Below are positions 35,614 to 44,047 of a DNA stretch of 64,000 nucleotides, piece after piece. Below the pieces are notes generated by a model that searched no databases, was not told where the DNA came from, and worked only from the letters and a program-made list of their open reading frames with translations. The translations under genes were made by a program, and so were the position numbers. The stretch spans positions 463,212 through 527,211 of the forward strand of contig NZ_CADIJL010000001.1 of the NCBI RefSeq assembly GCF_902859695.1, written 5' to 3'. The stretch is from Achromobacter ruhlandii (GTDB taxonomy: Bacteria; Pseudomonadota; Gammaproteobacteria; Burkholderiales; Burkholderiaceae_B). The number at the start of each line of letters is the position of its first letter. The first letter of the stretch is position 1.

Positions 35614-35652
35614 AAGGGGGGCCGCAAGCGGCCGATATCGGGATCCTGGATA

Positions 35653-35677
35653 TGATACATAAATCCAATGTGATACA
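35653..35677. promoter_or_regulatory. Direct TGATACA repeats in the paaX-paaA spacer
   Basis: TGATACA occurs at 35653-35659 and 35671-35677, 18 bp apart, between paaX and the paaA -35. The position suits a PaaX operator that would also autoregulate paaX, but the binding is inferred. Confidence 0.45.
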
Positions 35678-35686
35678 GATTTGAGT

Positions 35687-35715
35687 TTGACAATGGTTTT
35701 TTTGTATTAAATAAT
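35687..35715 (+). promoter_or_regulatory. sigma-70 promoter of the paa operon
   Basis: A consensus -35 TTGACA (35687-35692), 17-bp spacer and -10 AATAAT (35710-35715, five of six). The start of transcription is expected near 35722, giving a leader of about 60 bases before paaA. Confidence 0.75.
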
Positions 35716-35785
35716 CCGCCTATGACATGACGGCCCTGCGCGGCGTTCGCTTTGCGCTATCGCAAACCGTCTCAAGGAGACAACC

Positions 35786-36775
35786 ATGTACGCTCAACTC
35801 GTCGAAACCGGCGTCAAGCAGGTCAAGACCGCGGACCAGCTCGAAGGCCGCGAACAGACGTTCCAGCGCCGCATCGACGAAGGCGTGCGGATCGAGGCCA
35901 AGGACTGGATGCCCGAGGCCTACCGCAAGACCCTGGTGCGCCAGATCTCGCAGCACGCCCACTCCGAAATCGTCGGCATGCTGCCCGAAGGCAACTGGAT
36001 CACCCGCGCGCCGTCGCTCAAGCGCAAGGCCATCCTGCTGGCCAAGGTGCAGGACGAAGCCGGCCACGGCCTCTACCTCTACAGCGCCGCCGAGACCCTG
36101 GGCGTGTCGCGCGACGACCTGATCGACGACCTGCATGCCGGCCGCGCCAAGTACTCCAGCATCTTCAATTACCCCACGCTCAGTTGGGCCGACATCGGCA
36201 TGATCGGCTGGCTGGTCGACGGCTCGGCCATCATCAACCAGATCCCGCTGTGCCGTTGCTCCTACGGCCCCTACGCCCGCGCCATGGTGCGCGTCTGTAA
36301 GGAGGAGTCCTTCCACCAGCGCCAGGGCTACGACCTGCTGATGCAGATGTGCCTGCACGGCACGCCCGAACAGAAGGCGATGGTGCAGGACTCGCTGAAC
36401 CGCTGGTGGTGGCCGGCGCTCATGATGTTCGGCCCGTCCGACGCCGACTCGCCCAACAGCGCCCAGTCCATGGCCTGGAAGATCAAGCTGTTCTCCAACG
36501 ACGAGCTGCGCCAGAAGATGGTCGACCAGACCGTGCCGCAGGCCGAATACCTGGGCCTGACCATTCCCGATCCCGAATTGAAGTGGAACGCCGAGCGCGG
36601 CCACTACGACTTCGGCGAGATCGACTGGGCCGAGTTCTACGCCGTGCTCAAGGGCAATGGCCCGTGCAACCGCGAGCGCCTGGCGGCGCGCGTCAAGGCG
36701 CACGAAGACGGCGCCTGGGTGCGCGAGGCGCTGGTCGCCTACGCCGACAAGCAGGCCGAGCGCAAGGCGGCCTGA
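35786..36775 (+). CDS. paaA: 1,2-phenylacetyl-CoA epoxidase, catalytic subunit A
   Basis: 329 residues. A ferritin-like di-iron monooxygenase subunit: the E-x2-H ligands appear in [21 protein letters not shown] and again in [15 protein letters not shown]. It epoxidises the aromatic ring of phenylacetyl-CoA with O2 in the PaaABCE complex. It is the first gene of paaABCDE-N-G-I-K. Confidence 0.96.
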   Translation: MYAQLVETGVKQVKTADQLEGREQTFQRRIDEGVRIEAKDWMPEAYRKTLVRQISQHAHSEIVGMLPEGNWITRAPSLKRKAILLAKVQDEAGHGLYLYSAAETLGVSRDDLIDDLHAGRAKYSSIFNYPTLSWADIGMIGWLVDGSAIINQIPLCRCSYGPYARAMVRVCKEESFHQRQGYDLLMQMCLHGTPEQKAMVQDSLNRWWWPALMMFGPSDADSPNSAQSMAWKIKLFSNDELRQKMVDQTVPQAEYLGLTIPDPELKWNAERGHYDFGEIDWAEFYAVLKGNGPCNRERLAARVKAHEDGAWVREALVAYADKQAERKAA

Positions 36776-36864
36776 GTCCTGGCCGGGCGGCGCCCGGCCT
36801 TCCAACTCCTTACTCATCCAATACCCGGGGCGCCACGCGCGCCCGGCATCCGAGGATATCCATC

Positions 36865-37149
36865 ATGAGCAAAGACTGGCCTCTGTGGGAAGTGTTCATC
36901 CGCAGCCAGCACGGCCTGGCGCACAAGCACGTCGGCAGCCTGCACGCGCCCGACGCCGAAATGGCGATCAACCACGCCCGCGACGTCTACACCCGCCGCA
37001 ACGAAGGCCTGAGCATCTGGGTGGTGCGGGCCTCCGACATTTCCGCCAGCAGCCCGGGCGACAAGGATCCCTTGTTCGAGCCGGCCAACAGCAAGGTCTA
37101 CCGGCATCCCACGTTCTTTCCGATGCCTGAAGAAATCAAGCACATGTAA
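36865..37149 (+). CDS. paaB: 1,2-phenylacetyl-CoA epoxidase, subunit B
   Basis: 94 residues from ATG 36865 (GAGGA upstream). It begins MSKDWPLWEVFIRSQHGLAHKHVGS and contains NEGLSIWVVRASDI, typical of PaaB. This small structural subunit bridges PaaAC heterodimers and is needed for activity. Confidence 0.94.
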   Translation: MSKDWPLWEVFIRSQHGLAHKHVGSLHAPDAEMAINHARDVYTRRNEGLSIWVVRASDISASSPGDKDPLFEPANSKVYRHPTFFPMPEEIKHM

Positions 37150-37164
37150 GGCGGCGGGGGAGAC

Positions 37165-37929
37165 ATGGACAAGACTTTCTTCGAATACCTGCTGCGCCTG
37201 GGCGACACCACGCTGATCCTGTCGCAACGCCTGGGCGCCTGGACCGGTCACGGTCCGATCCTGGAAGAGGACCTGGCGCTGACCAACACCGCGCTCGACC
37301 TGCTGGGCCAGGCCCGCATGTGGCTGACGCTGGCCGGCGAGGTCGAAGGCGCGGGCCGCGACGAGGACGCGCTGGCCTATCTGCGCGATGCCCATCAGTT
37401 CCACAATGCGCTGCTGGTCGAGCGGCCCAACGGCAATTACGCCGACACCATGGCGCGCCAGTTCCTGTTCGACGTCTGGCACTACTTCCTCTTGCAGCGC
37501 CTGGCGCAATCGTCGGACGAGCGGGTGGCCGGCATCGCCGCCAAGTCGCTCAAGGAAGTGACCTACCACGTGCGCCGTTCGTCGGACATGGTGGTGCGCC
37601 TGGGCGATGGCACCGAGACCAGCCACGCCAGGATGCAGGCGGCGATCGACGACGCCTGGCGCTTCACCGGTGAGCTGTTCACCGACGACGCGATCGACCA
37701 GGACATGGCGGCGCGCGGCATCGGCTGTGAACTGGCCGCGCTGCGCACGCCCTGGGAACAGCATGTGTGCGAAGTGCTTGAGGAAGCCACGCTGAAGGTG
37801 CCCGACGCCGCGGCGGCGAACCATCCGGCCCATAGCGGCGGCCGCCAGGGCCGGCACACCGAGGAGCTGGGCTACGTGCTGGCGGAAATGCAGTACCTGC
37901 CGCGCGCCTATCCGGGAGCCAAGTGGTGA
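37165..37929 (+). CDS. paaC: 1,2-phenylacetyl-CoA epoxidase, structural subunit C
   Basis: 254 residues, a ferritin-like partner of PaaA that has lost the metal site and shapes the substrate pocket. The family sequences LRLGDTTLILSQRLGAWTGHGP and SLKEVTYHVRRSSDMVVRLGDGT are present. It lies 15 bp after paaB and overlaps paaD. Confidence 0.95.
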   Translation: MDKTFFEYLLRLGDTTLILSQRLGAWTGHGPILEEDLALTNTALDLLGQARMWLTLAGEVEGAGRDEDALAYLRDAHQFHNALLVERPNGNYADTMARQFLFDVWHYFLLQRLAQSSDERVAGIAAKSLKEVTYHVRRSSDMVVRLGDGTETSHARMQAAIDDAWRFTGELFTDDAIDQDMAARGIGCELAALRTPWEQHVCEVLEEATLKVPDAAAANHPAHSGGRQGRHTEELGYVLAEMQYLPRAYPGAKW

Positions 37930-38432
37930 ACGCCGTCGTGCCCGTGTCCATCGAGCAGGTCTACGCCTGGCTGCAGGAGGTCCCCGATCCGGAGATCCCC
38001 GTGCTGTCGGTGGTGGACCTGGGCGTGGTGCGGGACGTCGCGTTCGAGGGCGACGCCTGCGTCGTCGTCATCACGCCGACCTACTCCGGCTGCCCCGCGA
38101 TGCGCGAGATCACCGAAGACATCCGCCAGGTGCTGGCGCGCCACGGCATCGGCGAGGTGCGCGTCGAGACGCGCCTGTCGCCCGCCTGGACCACCGACTG
38201 GATGAGCGAGAAGGGCCGCGCCGCGCTCAAGGACTACGGCATCGCCGCGCCCGCGCAACAGGCCATCGACATCTCGGGCATCAGCCGGCGCAACGCCGGG
38301 CCCGCCATCGAGTGCCCGCGCTGCGGTTCGCGCGACACGCGCCTGGTCAGCAATTTCGGATCGACCTCGTGCAAGGCGCTGTACCGCTGCGTCAGCTGCC
38401 GCGAGCCGTTCGATTACTTCAAGACTCACTGA
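37923..38432 (+). CDS. paaD: Phenylacetate pathway iron-sulfur assembly factor PaaD
   Basis: 169 residues from GTG 37923 (the next GTG, 37926, is also possible), overlapping the paaC stop. An N-terminal MIP18/DUF59 domain (VPDPEIPVLSVVDLGVVRDV, TYSGCPAM) precedes a zinc-ribbon end with C-x2-C pairs (CPRCGSRDT and CVSCREPF). It matures the Fe-S centre of the PaaE reductase. Confidence 0.93.
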   Translation: MVNAVVPVSIEQVYAWLQEVPDPEIPVLSVVDLGVVRDVAFEGDACVVVITPTYSGCPAMREITEDIRQVLARHGIGEVRVETRLSPAWTTDWMSEKGRAALKDYGIAAPAQQAIDISGISRRNAGPAIECPRCGSRDTRLVSNFGSTSCKALYRCVSCREPFDYFKTH

Positions 38433-38446
38433 GAGTGGTTTCGAGA

Positions 38447-39535
38447 ATGAGCCTGAACCAATTCCACCCCCTGAAAGTGGCCTCGGTGGCGCGCAACACG
38501 CGCGACGCGGTGGTCGTGACGTTCGACCTGCCCGACACGCTGGCCGATGAATTCGCTTTCCTGCCGGGCCAGTACCTGACGCTGCGCACGCAGCTCAACG
38601 GCGAGGAACTGCGCCGTTCCTATTCGATCTGTTCGGCGCCGCGCGACAAGCTGCTGCGCGTGGCGATCAAGAAGGTCGACGAGGGCGTTTTCTCGAGCTG
38701 GGCCAACCACGAGCTGCAGCCGGGCCAGACCCTGGAAGTGATGGCGCCGGCCGGCAACTTCACCGTCGACTTCTCGCCTGAAAACCAGCGCCACTACGTG
38801 GCATTCGCCGTCGGCAGCGGCATCACCCCGGTGTTCTCGCTGGTCAAGACCGCGCTGTCGACAGAGCCGAACAGCAAGTTCACCTTGTTCTTCGGCAACC
38901 GCGCCTCGTCCGCCGTGCTGTTCCGCGAAGAAATCGAGGACCTGAAGAACCTGTACATGGACCGCTTCTCGCTGGTCTACGTCATGAGCCGTGAAACCCA
39001 GGATATCGAGCTGTTCAACGGCCGCCTGGACGGCGACAAGGTCGACCAGCTGATGTCGGCGTGGATGAGCCCCGAGGATATCGACTACGCTTTTGTCTGC
39101 GGTCCGCAGACCATGACCGAGAGCGTGGTCGAGCGGCTGCAGGCCCGCGGCATCCCGAAGGCGAACATCAAGTTCGAACTGTTCGGCGCCCCGAAGGGGC
39201 CGCGCGCGTTGCGCACGGGGCAGGACGCCCGCCAGGCGCCCGGCAAGGGCCAGTGCGAGGTGACCGTGGTGCAGGACGGCCACAGCCGCAAGTTCGTGAT
39301 CGACAAGAACAAAGACAGCGTGCTGGATTCGGCGCTGGCGCAGGGCATCGAGCTGCCGTATTCGTGCAAGGGCGGGGTGTGTTCCACCTGCCGCTGCAAG
39401 GTGGTCGAGGGCGAAGTGGACATGGATGCCAACTTCGCCCTGGAAGACTACGAAGTGGCGCGAGGCTTTATCCTGAGCTGCCAGAGCTTTCCGGTCAGCG
39501 ACCGCCTGGTGATCGACTTCGACCAGGAAACCTGA
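38447..39535 (+). CDS. paaE: 1,2-phenylacetyl-CoA epoxidase, reductase subunit E
   Basis: 362 residues from ATG 38447. The FAD domain has RRSYSICSAP, the NAD(P) domain has AVGSGITPVFSLV and VCGPQTM, and the C-terminal plant-type [2Fe-2S] domain has the four cysteines in SCKGGVCSTCRCKVVEG and the later SCQS. It passes electrons from NADPH to PaaA. Confidence 0.95.
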   Translation: MSLNQFHPLKVASVARNTRDAVVVTFDLPDTLADEFAFLPGQYLTLRTQLNGEELRRSYSICSAPRDKLLRVAIKKVDEGVFSSWANHELQPGQTLEVMAPAGNFTVDFSPENQRHYVAFAVGSGITPVFSLVKTALSTEPNSKFTLFFGNRASSAVLFREEIEDLKNLYMDRFSLVYVMSRETQDIELFNGRLDGDKVDQLMSAWMSPEDIDYAFVCGPQTMTESVVERLQARGIPKANIKFELFGAPKGPRALRTGQDARQAPGKGQCEVTVVQDGHSRKFVIDKNKDSVLDSALAQGIELPYSCKGGVCSTCRCKVVEGEVDMDANFALEDYEVARGFILSCQSFPVSDRLVIDFDQET

Positions 39536-39580
39536 CCCGGCGCGCGCCAGTCAGACCCCCATTCCATTTGGAGAGACGCA

Positions 39581-41245
39581 GTGTCCCAGAAATTCTTCGA
39601 ACGCCATCAGCCCCTGCTGGAACAAGCCCTGGCCGCCGCCGCGCTGCGCGGCTACTGGAGCCCGTTCGCCGAGTCGCCCAGCCCCCGCAACTATGGCGAG
39701 ACCGCCAATGACGACGGCCGCGCCGCCTTCGAGGCGCTGCGCGGCAAGCCGTTCCCGCTGAATCTGCACGACGCCGACGGCACCGTCGGCGGCGAAAAGT
39801 CGCCCTACGGCTTCGACCTGGGCATCACCTATCCGCACGTGCCCGCCGCCAAGCTGGTGGCCGCATCCAAGCGCGCGCTGCAGGACTGGCGCCGCGCCGG
39901 CCCGCAGGCCTGGGTGGGCGTGTCGCTGGAAATCCTGGCGCGCCTGAACAAGCTGAGCTTCGAGATGGCCTACGCCGTGCAGCACACCACCGGCCAGGGC
40001 TTCATGATGGCCTTCCAGGCCGGCGGCCCGCACGCGCAGGACCGCGGCTTCGAGGCCGTGGCCTACGCCTGGCAGGAAATGTCGCGCATTCCCGGCGTCG
40101 CCATCTGGGAAAAGCCGCAGGGCAAGAATGATCCCATCCGCATGGAAAAGCACTTCACCGTGGTGCCGCGCGGCGTGGCGCTGGTGATCGGCTGCTCGAC
40201 CTTCCCGACCTGGAACGGCTATCCCGGCCTGTTCGCCAGCCTGGCCACGGGCAACACCGTCATCGTCAAGCCGCACCCGGGCGCGATCCTGCCGCTGGCG
40301 CTGACCGTCAAGGTGGCGCGCGAAGTGCTGCAGGAAGCCGGCTTCGATCCGGATGTGGTGCTGCTGGCCGCGCACACCGCTGAGGAAGACACCGCGCGCC
40401 AGCTGGCGCTGGATCCCGCGGTCAAGATCATCGACTTCACCGGCAGCACCGCCAACGGCGACTGGCTGGAAAACAATGCCCGCCAGGCGCTGGTCTACAC
40501 CGAGAAGGCCGGCGTCAACCAGGTCATCATCGATTCGGCCGCCGACCTGAAGGGCGTGGCGCGCAACCTGGCGTTCTCGCTGGCGTTGTATTCGGGCCAG
40601 ATGTGCACGGCGCCGCAGAACATCTACGTGCCGCGCGACGGCATCCAGACGCCGGAAGGCCGTGTCAGCTTCGATGAGGTCGCCGCCGCCCTGGGCGCCG
40701 CGGTCGACAAGCTCGGCGCCGACGCCGCCAAGGCCGTCGAACTGACCGGCGCGATCCAGAACGAAGGCATCGTCGAACGCATCGAGAAGGCCCGCGCGCT
40801 GGGCCTGCCGGTGGTGGCCGACAGCAAGACGCTGACGCATCCGCAGTTCGAGAATGCCCGCGTGCGCACGCCGCTGCTGCTGCGCGCCGAGGCCGGCAAT
40901 CCCGCCATCAGCCAGGAATGGTTCGGCCCGATCGCCTTCGTGGTCGCCACCGATTCCACCGCGCACAGCATCCAGATCGCGCGCGACAGCGTGATCGAGC
41001 ACGGCGCGTTGTCGCTGTCGGCCTACACCACCAGCAACGAGGTGGCCGAGCAGGTGCAGGAAGCGGCGGAAGAGTCCGGCGTGTCGCTGTCGCTGAACCT
41101 GACTGGCGCGGTGTTCGTCAACCAGACCGCGGCATTCAGCGACTTCCACGGCACCGGCGCCAACCCGGCGGCCAACGCGGCGCTGTCCGACTCGGCCTAC
41201 GTGTCCAACCGCTTCCGCGTGGTGCAGACGCGCCGTCACATTTGA
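39581..41245 (+). CDS. paaN: PaaN-type aldehyde dehydrogenase for ring cleavage
   Basis: 554 residues from GTG 39581, with GGAGAG about 6 bp upstream. This is the beta-proteobacterial PaaN, an aldehyde dehydrogenase fold with LVIGCSTFPTWNGYPG (cofactor loop), SGQMCTAPQNIYVP (nucleophile Cys) and IDFTGSTANGDWLE. It replaces the ALDH half of PaaZ and lacks the C-terminal MaoC hydratase, so the oxepin-CoA hydrolase activity must come from another protein. It lies between paaE and paaG. Confidence 0.9.
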   Translation: MSQKFFERHQPLLEQALAAAALRGYWSPFAESPSPRNYGETANDDGRAAFEALRGKPFPLNLHDADGTVGGEKSPYGFDLGITYPHVPAAKLVAASKRALQDWRRAGPQAWVGVSLEILARLNKLSFEMAYAVQHTTGQGFMMAFQAGGPHAQDRGFEAVAYAWQEMSRIPGVAIWEKPQGKNDPIRMEKHFTVVPRGVALVIGCSTFPTWNGYPGLFASLATGNTVIVKPHPGAILPLALTVKVAREVLQEAGFDPDVVLLAAHTAEEDTARQLALDPAVKIIDFTGSTANGDWLENNARQALVYTEKAGVNQVIIDSAADLKGVARNLAFSLALYSGQMCTAPQNIYVPRDGIQTPEGRVSFDEVAAALGAAVDKLGADAAKAVELTGAIQNEGIVERIEKARALGLPVVADSKTLTHPQFENARVRTPLLLRAEAGNPAISQEWFGPIAFVVATDSTAHSIQIARDSVIEHGALSLSAYTTSNEVAEQVQEAAEESGVSLSLNLTGAVFVNQTAAFSDFHGTGANPAANAALSDSAYVSNRFRVVQTRRHI

Positions 41246-41259
41246 GCGGTGGACCGGAC

Positions 41260-42048
41260 ATGACCTACCAAGACATCCAATTCGAACTGGCCGACGGCAT
41301 CGCCCGCCTGACGCTGAACCGTCCGGACAAGCTCAACAGCTTCACCGCCAACATGCACGCTGAAGTGGCGGATGCGCTGACCCGCGTCGAGACCGAGGGC
41401 GCGCGCGTGCTGGTGCTGACCGGCGCCGGCCGCGGCTTTTGCGCCGGCCAGGACCTGAGCGAGCGCAAACCCGCGCCCGACGGCACGCCGCCCGACCTGG
41501 GCGAGACCGTCGACAAGTTCTACGCGCCGCTGGTGCGGCGCCTGAACGCGCTGCCGCTGCCGGTGGTGGTCGGGGTCAACGGCGTGGCGGCGGGGGCGGG
41601 CGCCAACCTGGCATTTGCCGGCGACATCGTCATCGCCAAGGAATCGGCCAATTTCATCCAGTCGTTCTGCAAGCTGGGGCTGATCCCCGACACGGGTGGC
41701 ACCTTCGTGCTGCCGCGCCTGGTGGGCCGCGCCCGCGCCTTGGGGCTGGCGATGCTGGGCGACAAGCTCAGCGCGCGCCAGGCCGAGGCCTGGGGCCTGA
41801 TCTGGCAATGCGTGGCCGACGACGCGTTCGACGCCACGCTGGAGAACCTGGCGCAGCACTTCTCGCGCGCGCCGACCAAGGGCCTGGCCTTCACCAAGCG
41901 CGCCTTGCAGGCCAGCCTGGGTAACGACCTGGCGACCCAGCTGGACCTGGAGCGCGACATGATGCGCGAACTGGGCCGCAGCGCCGACTACGCCGAAGGC
42001 GTGGCCGCGTTCCTGGGCAAACGCGAACCGCGGTTCAAGGGGCAATGA
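41260..42048 (+). CDS. paaG: 1,2-epoxyphenylacetyl-CoA isomerase
   Basis: 262-residue enoyl-CoA hydratase/isomerase-fold enzyme. The oxyanion-hole segments are GAGRGFCAGQDLSER and NGVAAGAGANLAFAGDIV, and the catalytic Asp region is LGLIPDTGGTFVLPRLVG. It turns ring-1,2-epoxyphenylacetyl-CoA into the oxepin and later shifts the double bond in the linear product. The stop overlaps the paaI start. Confidence 0.93.
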   Translation: MTYQDIQFELADGIARLTLNRPDKLNSFTANMHAEVADALTRVETEGARVLVLTGAGRGFCAGQDLSERKPAPDGTPPDLGETVDKFYAPLVRRLNALPLPVVVGVNGVAAGAGANLAFAGDIVIAKESANFIQSFCKLGLIPDTGGTFVLPRLVGRARALGLAMLGDKLSARQAEAWGLIWQCVADDAFDATLENLAQHFSRAPTKGLAFTKRALQASLGNDLATQLDLERDMMRELGRSADYAEGVAAFLGKREPRFKGQ

Positions 42049-42521
42049 TGAGCAGCACGCACGTTCCGCCCGTGGAGGCGCCGACCGATCCGCAGGAACT
42101 GGCGCAGGCCGTGGGCACGGTGATGTACGCCGGCGACGCGGCCTCGCAGGGCCTGGACATGAAGGTCGAGGAGATGGCGCCCGGTTATGCGCGCCTGACC
42201 ATGCGGGTCCGTCCCGACATGCTCAACGGCCACAAGACCTGCCATGGCGGCTTCATCTTCGCGCTGGCCGACAGCGCCTTCGCCTTTTCCTGCAATTCGC
42301 GCAACGTCAGCACCGTGGCGTCGGGCTGCACCATCGATTACCTGGCCCCCGGCTTCGAGGGCGACCTGCTGACCGCGGTGGCGCAGGAGCGCTCGCTGGC
42401 AGGACGCACCGGGGTGTACGACGTGACGGTCACCAACCAGGATGGCCGCAACGTCGCCCTGTTCCGGGGCCGGTCCTATCGCATCAAGGGGCAGATCGTC
42501 GGCACGCCGGCCGAGGCTTGA
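42045..42521 (+). CDS. paaI: Hotdog-fold acyl-CoA thioesterase PaaI
   Basis: 158 residues from ATG 42045 (ATG 42048 is the alternative), overlapping the paaG stop. The thioesterase core is LNGHKTCHGGFIFALADSAFAFSCN, with the catalytic Asp. PaaI hydrolyses aberrant CoA intermediates to rescue free CoA. It lies next to paaK. Confidence 0.93.
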   Translation: MMSSTHVPPVEAPTDPQELAQAVGTVMYAGDAASQGLDMKVEEMAPGYARLTMRVRPDMLNGHKTCHGGFIFALADSAFAFSCNSRNVSTVASGCTIDYLAPGFEGDLLTAVAQERSLAGRTGVYDVTVTNQDGRNVALFRGRSYRIKGQIVGTPAEA

Positions 42522-42614
42522 ACGCGTCAACCAACCAGAGACAAGACCACCGGCCGAGGCGGGCGCGCGGCGCGCCCCCCGGATCGGAGGATGCATTCCA
42601 GGAGAGAGATAACC

Positions 42615-43931
42615 ATGTCCAACACCATGAGCAAGCCGGGGCTGGACCCCATCGAGCATGCCAGCCAGGATGAGCTGCGCGCGCTGCAGCTTGAGCGCCT
42701 GAAGTGGTCGCTCAAGCACGCCTACGAGAACGTGCCGCACTACAAGAAGGCGTTTGACGAGATCGGCGTGCATCCGGACGACCTGAAACAGCTGTCCGAC
42801 ATTTCGAAGTTCCCGTTCACCACCAAGAAGGAACTGCGCGAGAACTATCCGTTCGACATGTTCGCGGTGCCGCGCGAGCGCATCTCGCGCATCCACGCCT
42901 CCAGCGGCACGACCGGCAAGCCGACCGTGGTGGGCTACACCCAGCGCGACCTGGACAACTGGGCCAACCTGGTGGCGCGCTCGATCCGCGCGGCCGGCGG
43001 CAAGCCCGGCGACACGGTGCACGTGGCCTACGGCTACGGCCTGTTCACCGGCGGCCTGGGCGCGCATTACGGCGCCGAACGCCTGGGTTGCACCGTCATC
43101 CCGATGTCGGGCGGGCAGACCGAAAAGCAGGTGCAGCTGATCAACGATTTCCGTCCGGACATCATCATGGTCACGCCCTCCTATTTCTGCAATATTCTGG
43201 AGGAGCAGCGCCGCCAGGGGATTGATCCGCGTCAAAGTTCGCTGCGCATCGGCATCTTCGGCGCCGAGCCCTGGACCGGGCAGATGCGCGCCGATATCGA
43301 GGCCGAGGCCGGCATCGACGCGGTCGACATCTATGGCCTGTCCGAAGTGATGGGCCCGGGCGTGGCCAGCGAGTGCGTCGAGACCAAGGACGGCCCGGTG
43401 GTGTGGGAAGACCACTTCTACGCCGAGATCATCAATCCGGACACGGGCGAGCCCGTGGCGGACGGCGAGCCGGGCGAGCTGGTGTTCACCTCGCTCACCA
43501 AGGAAGCGATGCCCATCATCCGCTACCGCACCCGCGACCTGACCCGTCTGTTGCCGCCCACGGCGCGCAGCATGCGCCGCATCGGCAAGATCACCGGCCG
43601 CAGCGATGACATGCTGATCGTGCGCGGCGTGAACATGTTCCCGACCCAGGTCGAGGAACTGGTGCTCAAGATCGCGCAACTGGCGCCGCATTATCAGTTG
43701 GTGCTGTCGCGCACCGGCAATATGGACGAGCTCGAGATCCTGACGGAAGTCCGCGCCGAGTTCTCGACCCTGTCGGACGCCGAGCGCGCCGCGCTGGGCA
43801 AGCAGCTGCAGCATGCGGTCAAGACGCACATCGGCGTCAGCGCCCGCATCCAGGTGTCGGACGCCGGCCACGTCGAGCGCACGCTGACCGGCAAGGCCCG
43901 CCGCGTGATCGACAAGCGCCCCAAGGGCTGA
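42615..43931 (+). CDS. paaK: Phenylacetate-CoA ligase
   Basis: 438 residues from ATG 42615, with GGAGAGAG at 42601-42608. The P-loop is HASSGTTGKPTVVGYT, the adenylation motif IFGAEPWTGQMR, and the hinge and lysine region TGRSDDMLIVRGVNMFPTQ. It activates phenylacetate to phenylacetyl-CoA, the first step and the source of the PaaX effector. It ends the operon, with a terminator after a G11 tract. Confidence 0.95.
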   Translation: MSNTMSKPGLDPIEHASQDELRALQLERLKWSLKHAYENVPHYKKAFDEIGVHPDDLKQLSDISKFPFTTKKELRENYPFDMFAVPRERISRIHASSGTTGKPTVVGYTQRDLDNWANLVARSIRAAGGKPGDTVHVAYGYGLFTGGLGAHYGAERLGCTVIPMSGGQTEKQVQLINDFRPDIIMVTPSYFCNILEEQRRQGIDPRQSSLRIGIFGAEPWTGQMRADIEAEAGIDAVDIYGLSEVMGPGVASECVETKDGPVVWEDHFYAEIINPDTGEPVADGEPGELVFTSLTKEAMPIIRYRTRDLTRLLPPTARSMRRIGKITGRSDDMLIVRGVNMFPTQVEELVLKIAQLAPHYQLVLSRTGNMDELEILTEVRAEFSTLSDAERAALGKQLQHAVKTHIGVSARIQVSDAGHVERTLTGKARRVIDKRPKG

Positions 43932-43961
43932 GCGCGTTGCGCGTCCCCGCCCGCCGGCAAC

Positions 43962-43972
43962 GGGGGGGGGGG
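43962..43972. repeat. G11 tract after paaK
   Basis: Eleven consecutive G residues in the convergent spacer between paaK and the MATE gene, 16 bp before the terminator stem. It is outside any gene. Confidence 0.9.
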
Positions 43973-43989
43973 CGGCCACACCGCCATGA

Positions 43990-44017
43990 AAAAAGCAGCC
44001 CTCGGGCTGCTTTTTTT
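43990..44017. terminator. Bidirectional terminator between paaK and the MATE gene
   Basis: GCAGCCC (43995-44001) pairs with GGGCTGC (44004-44010), flanked by A-run and T-run on opposite sides, so it can stop both convergent operons. Confidence 0.9.
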
Positions 44018-44047
44018 CGCGCCGTCGCTGCCCGTCGGGCGCGCCGT

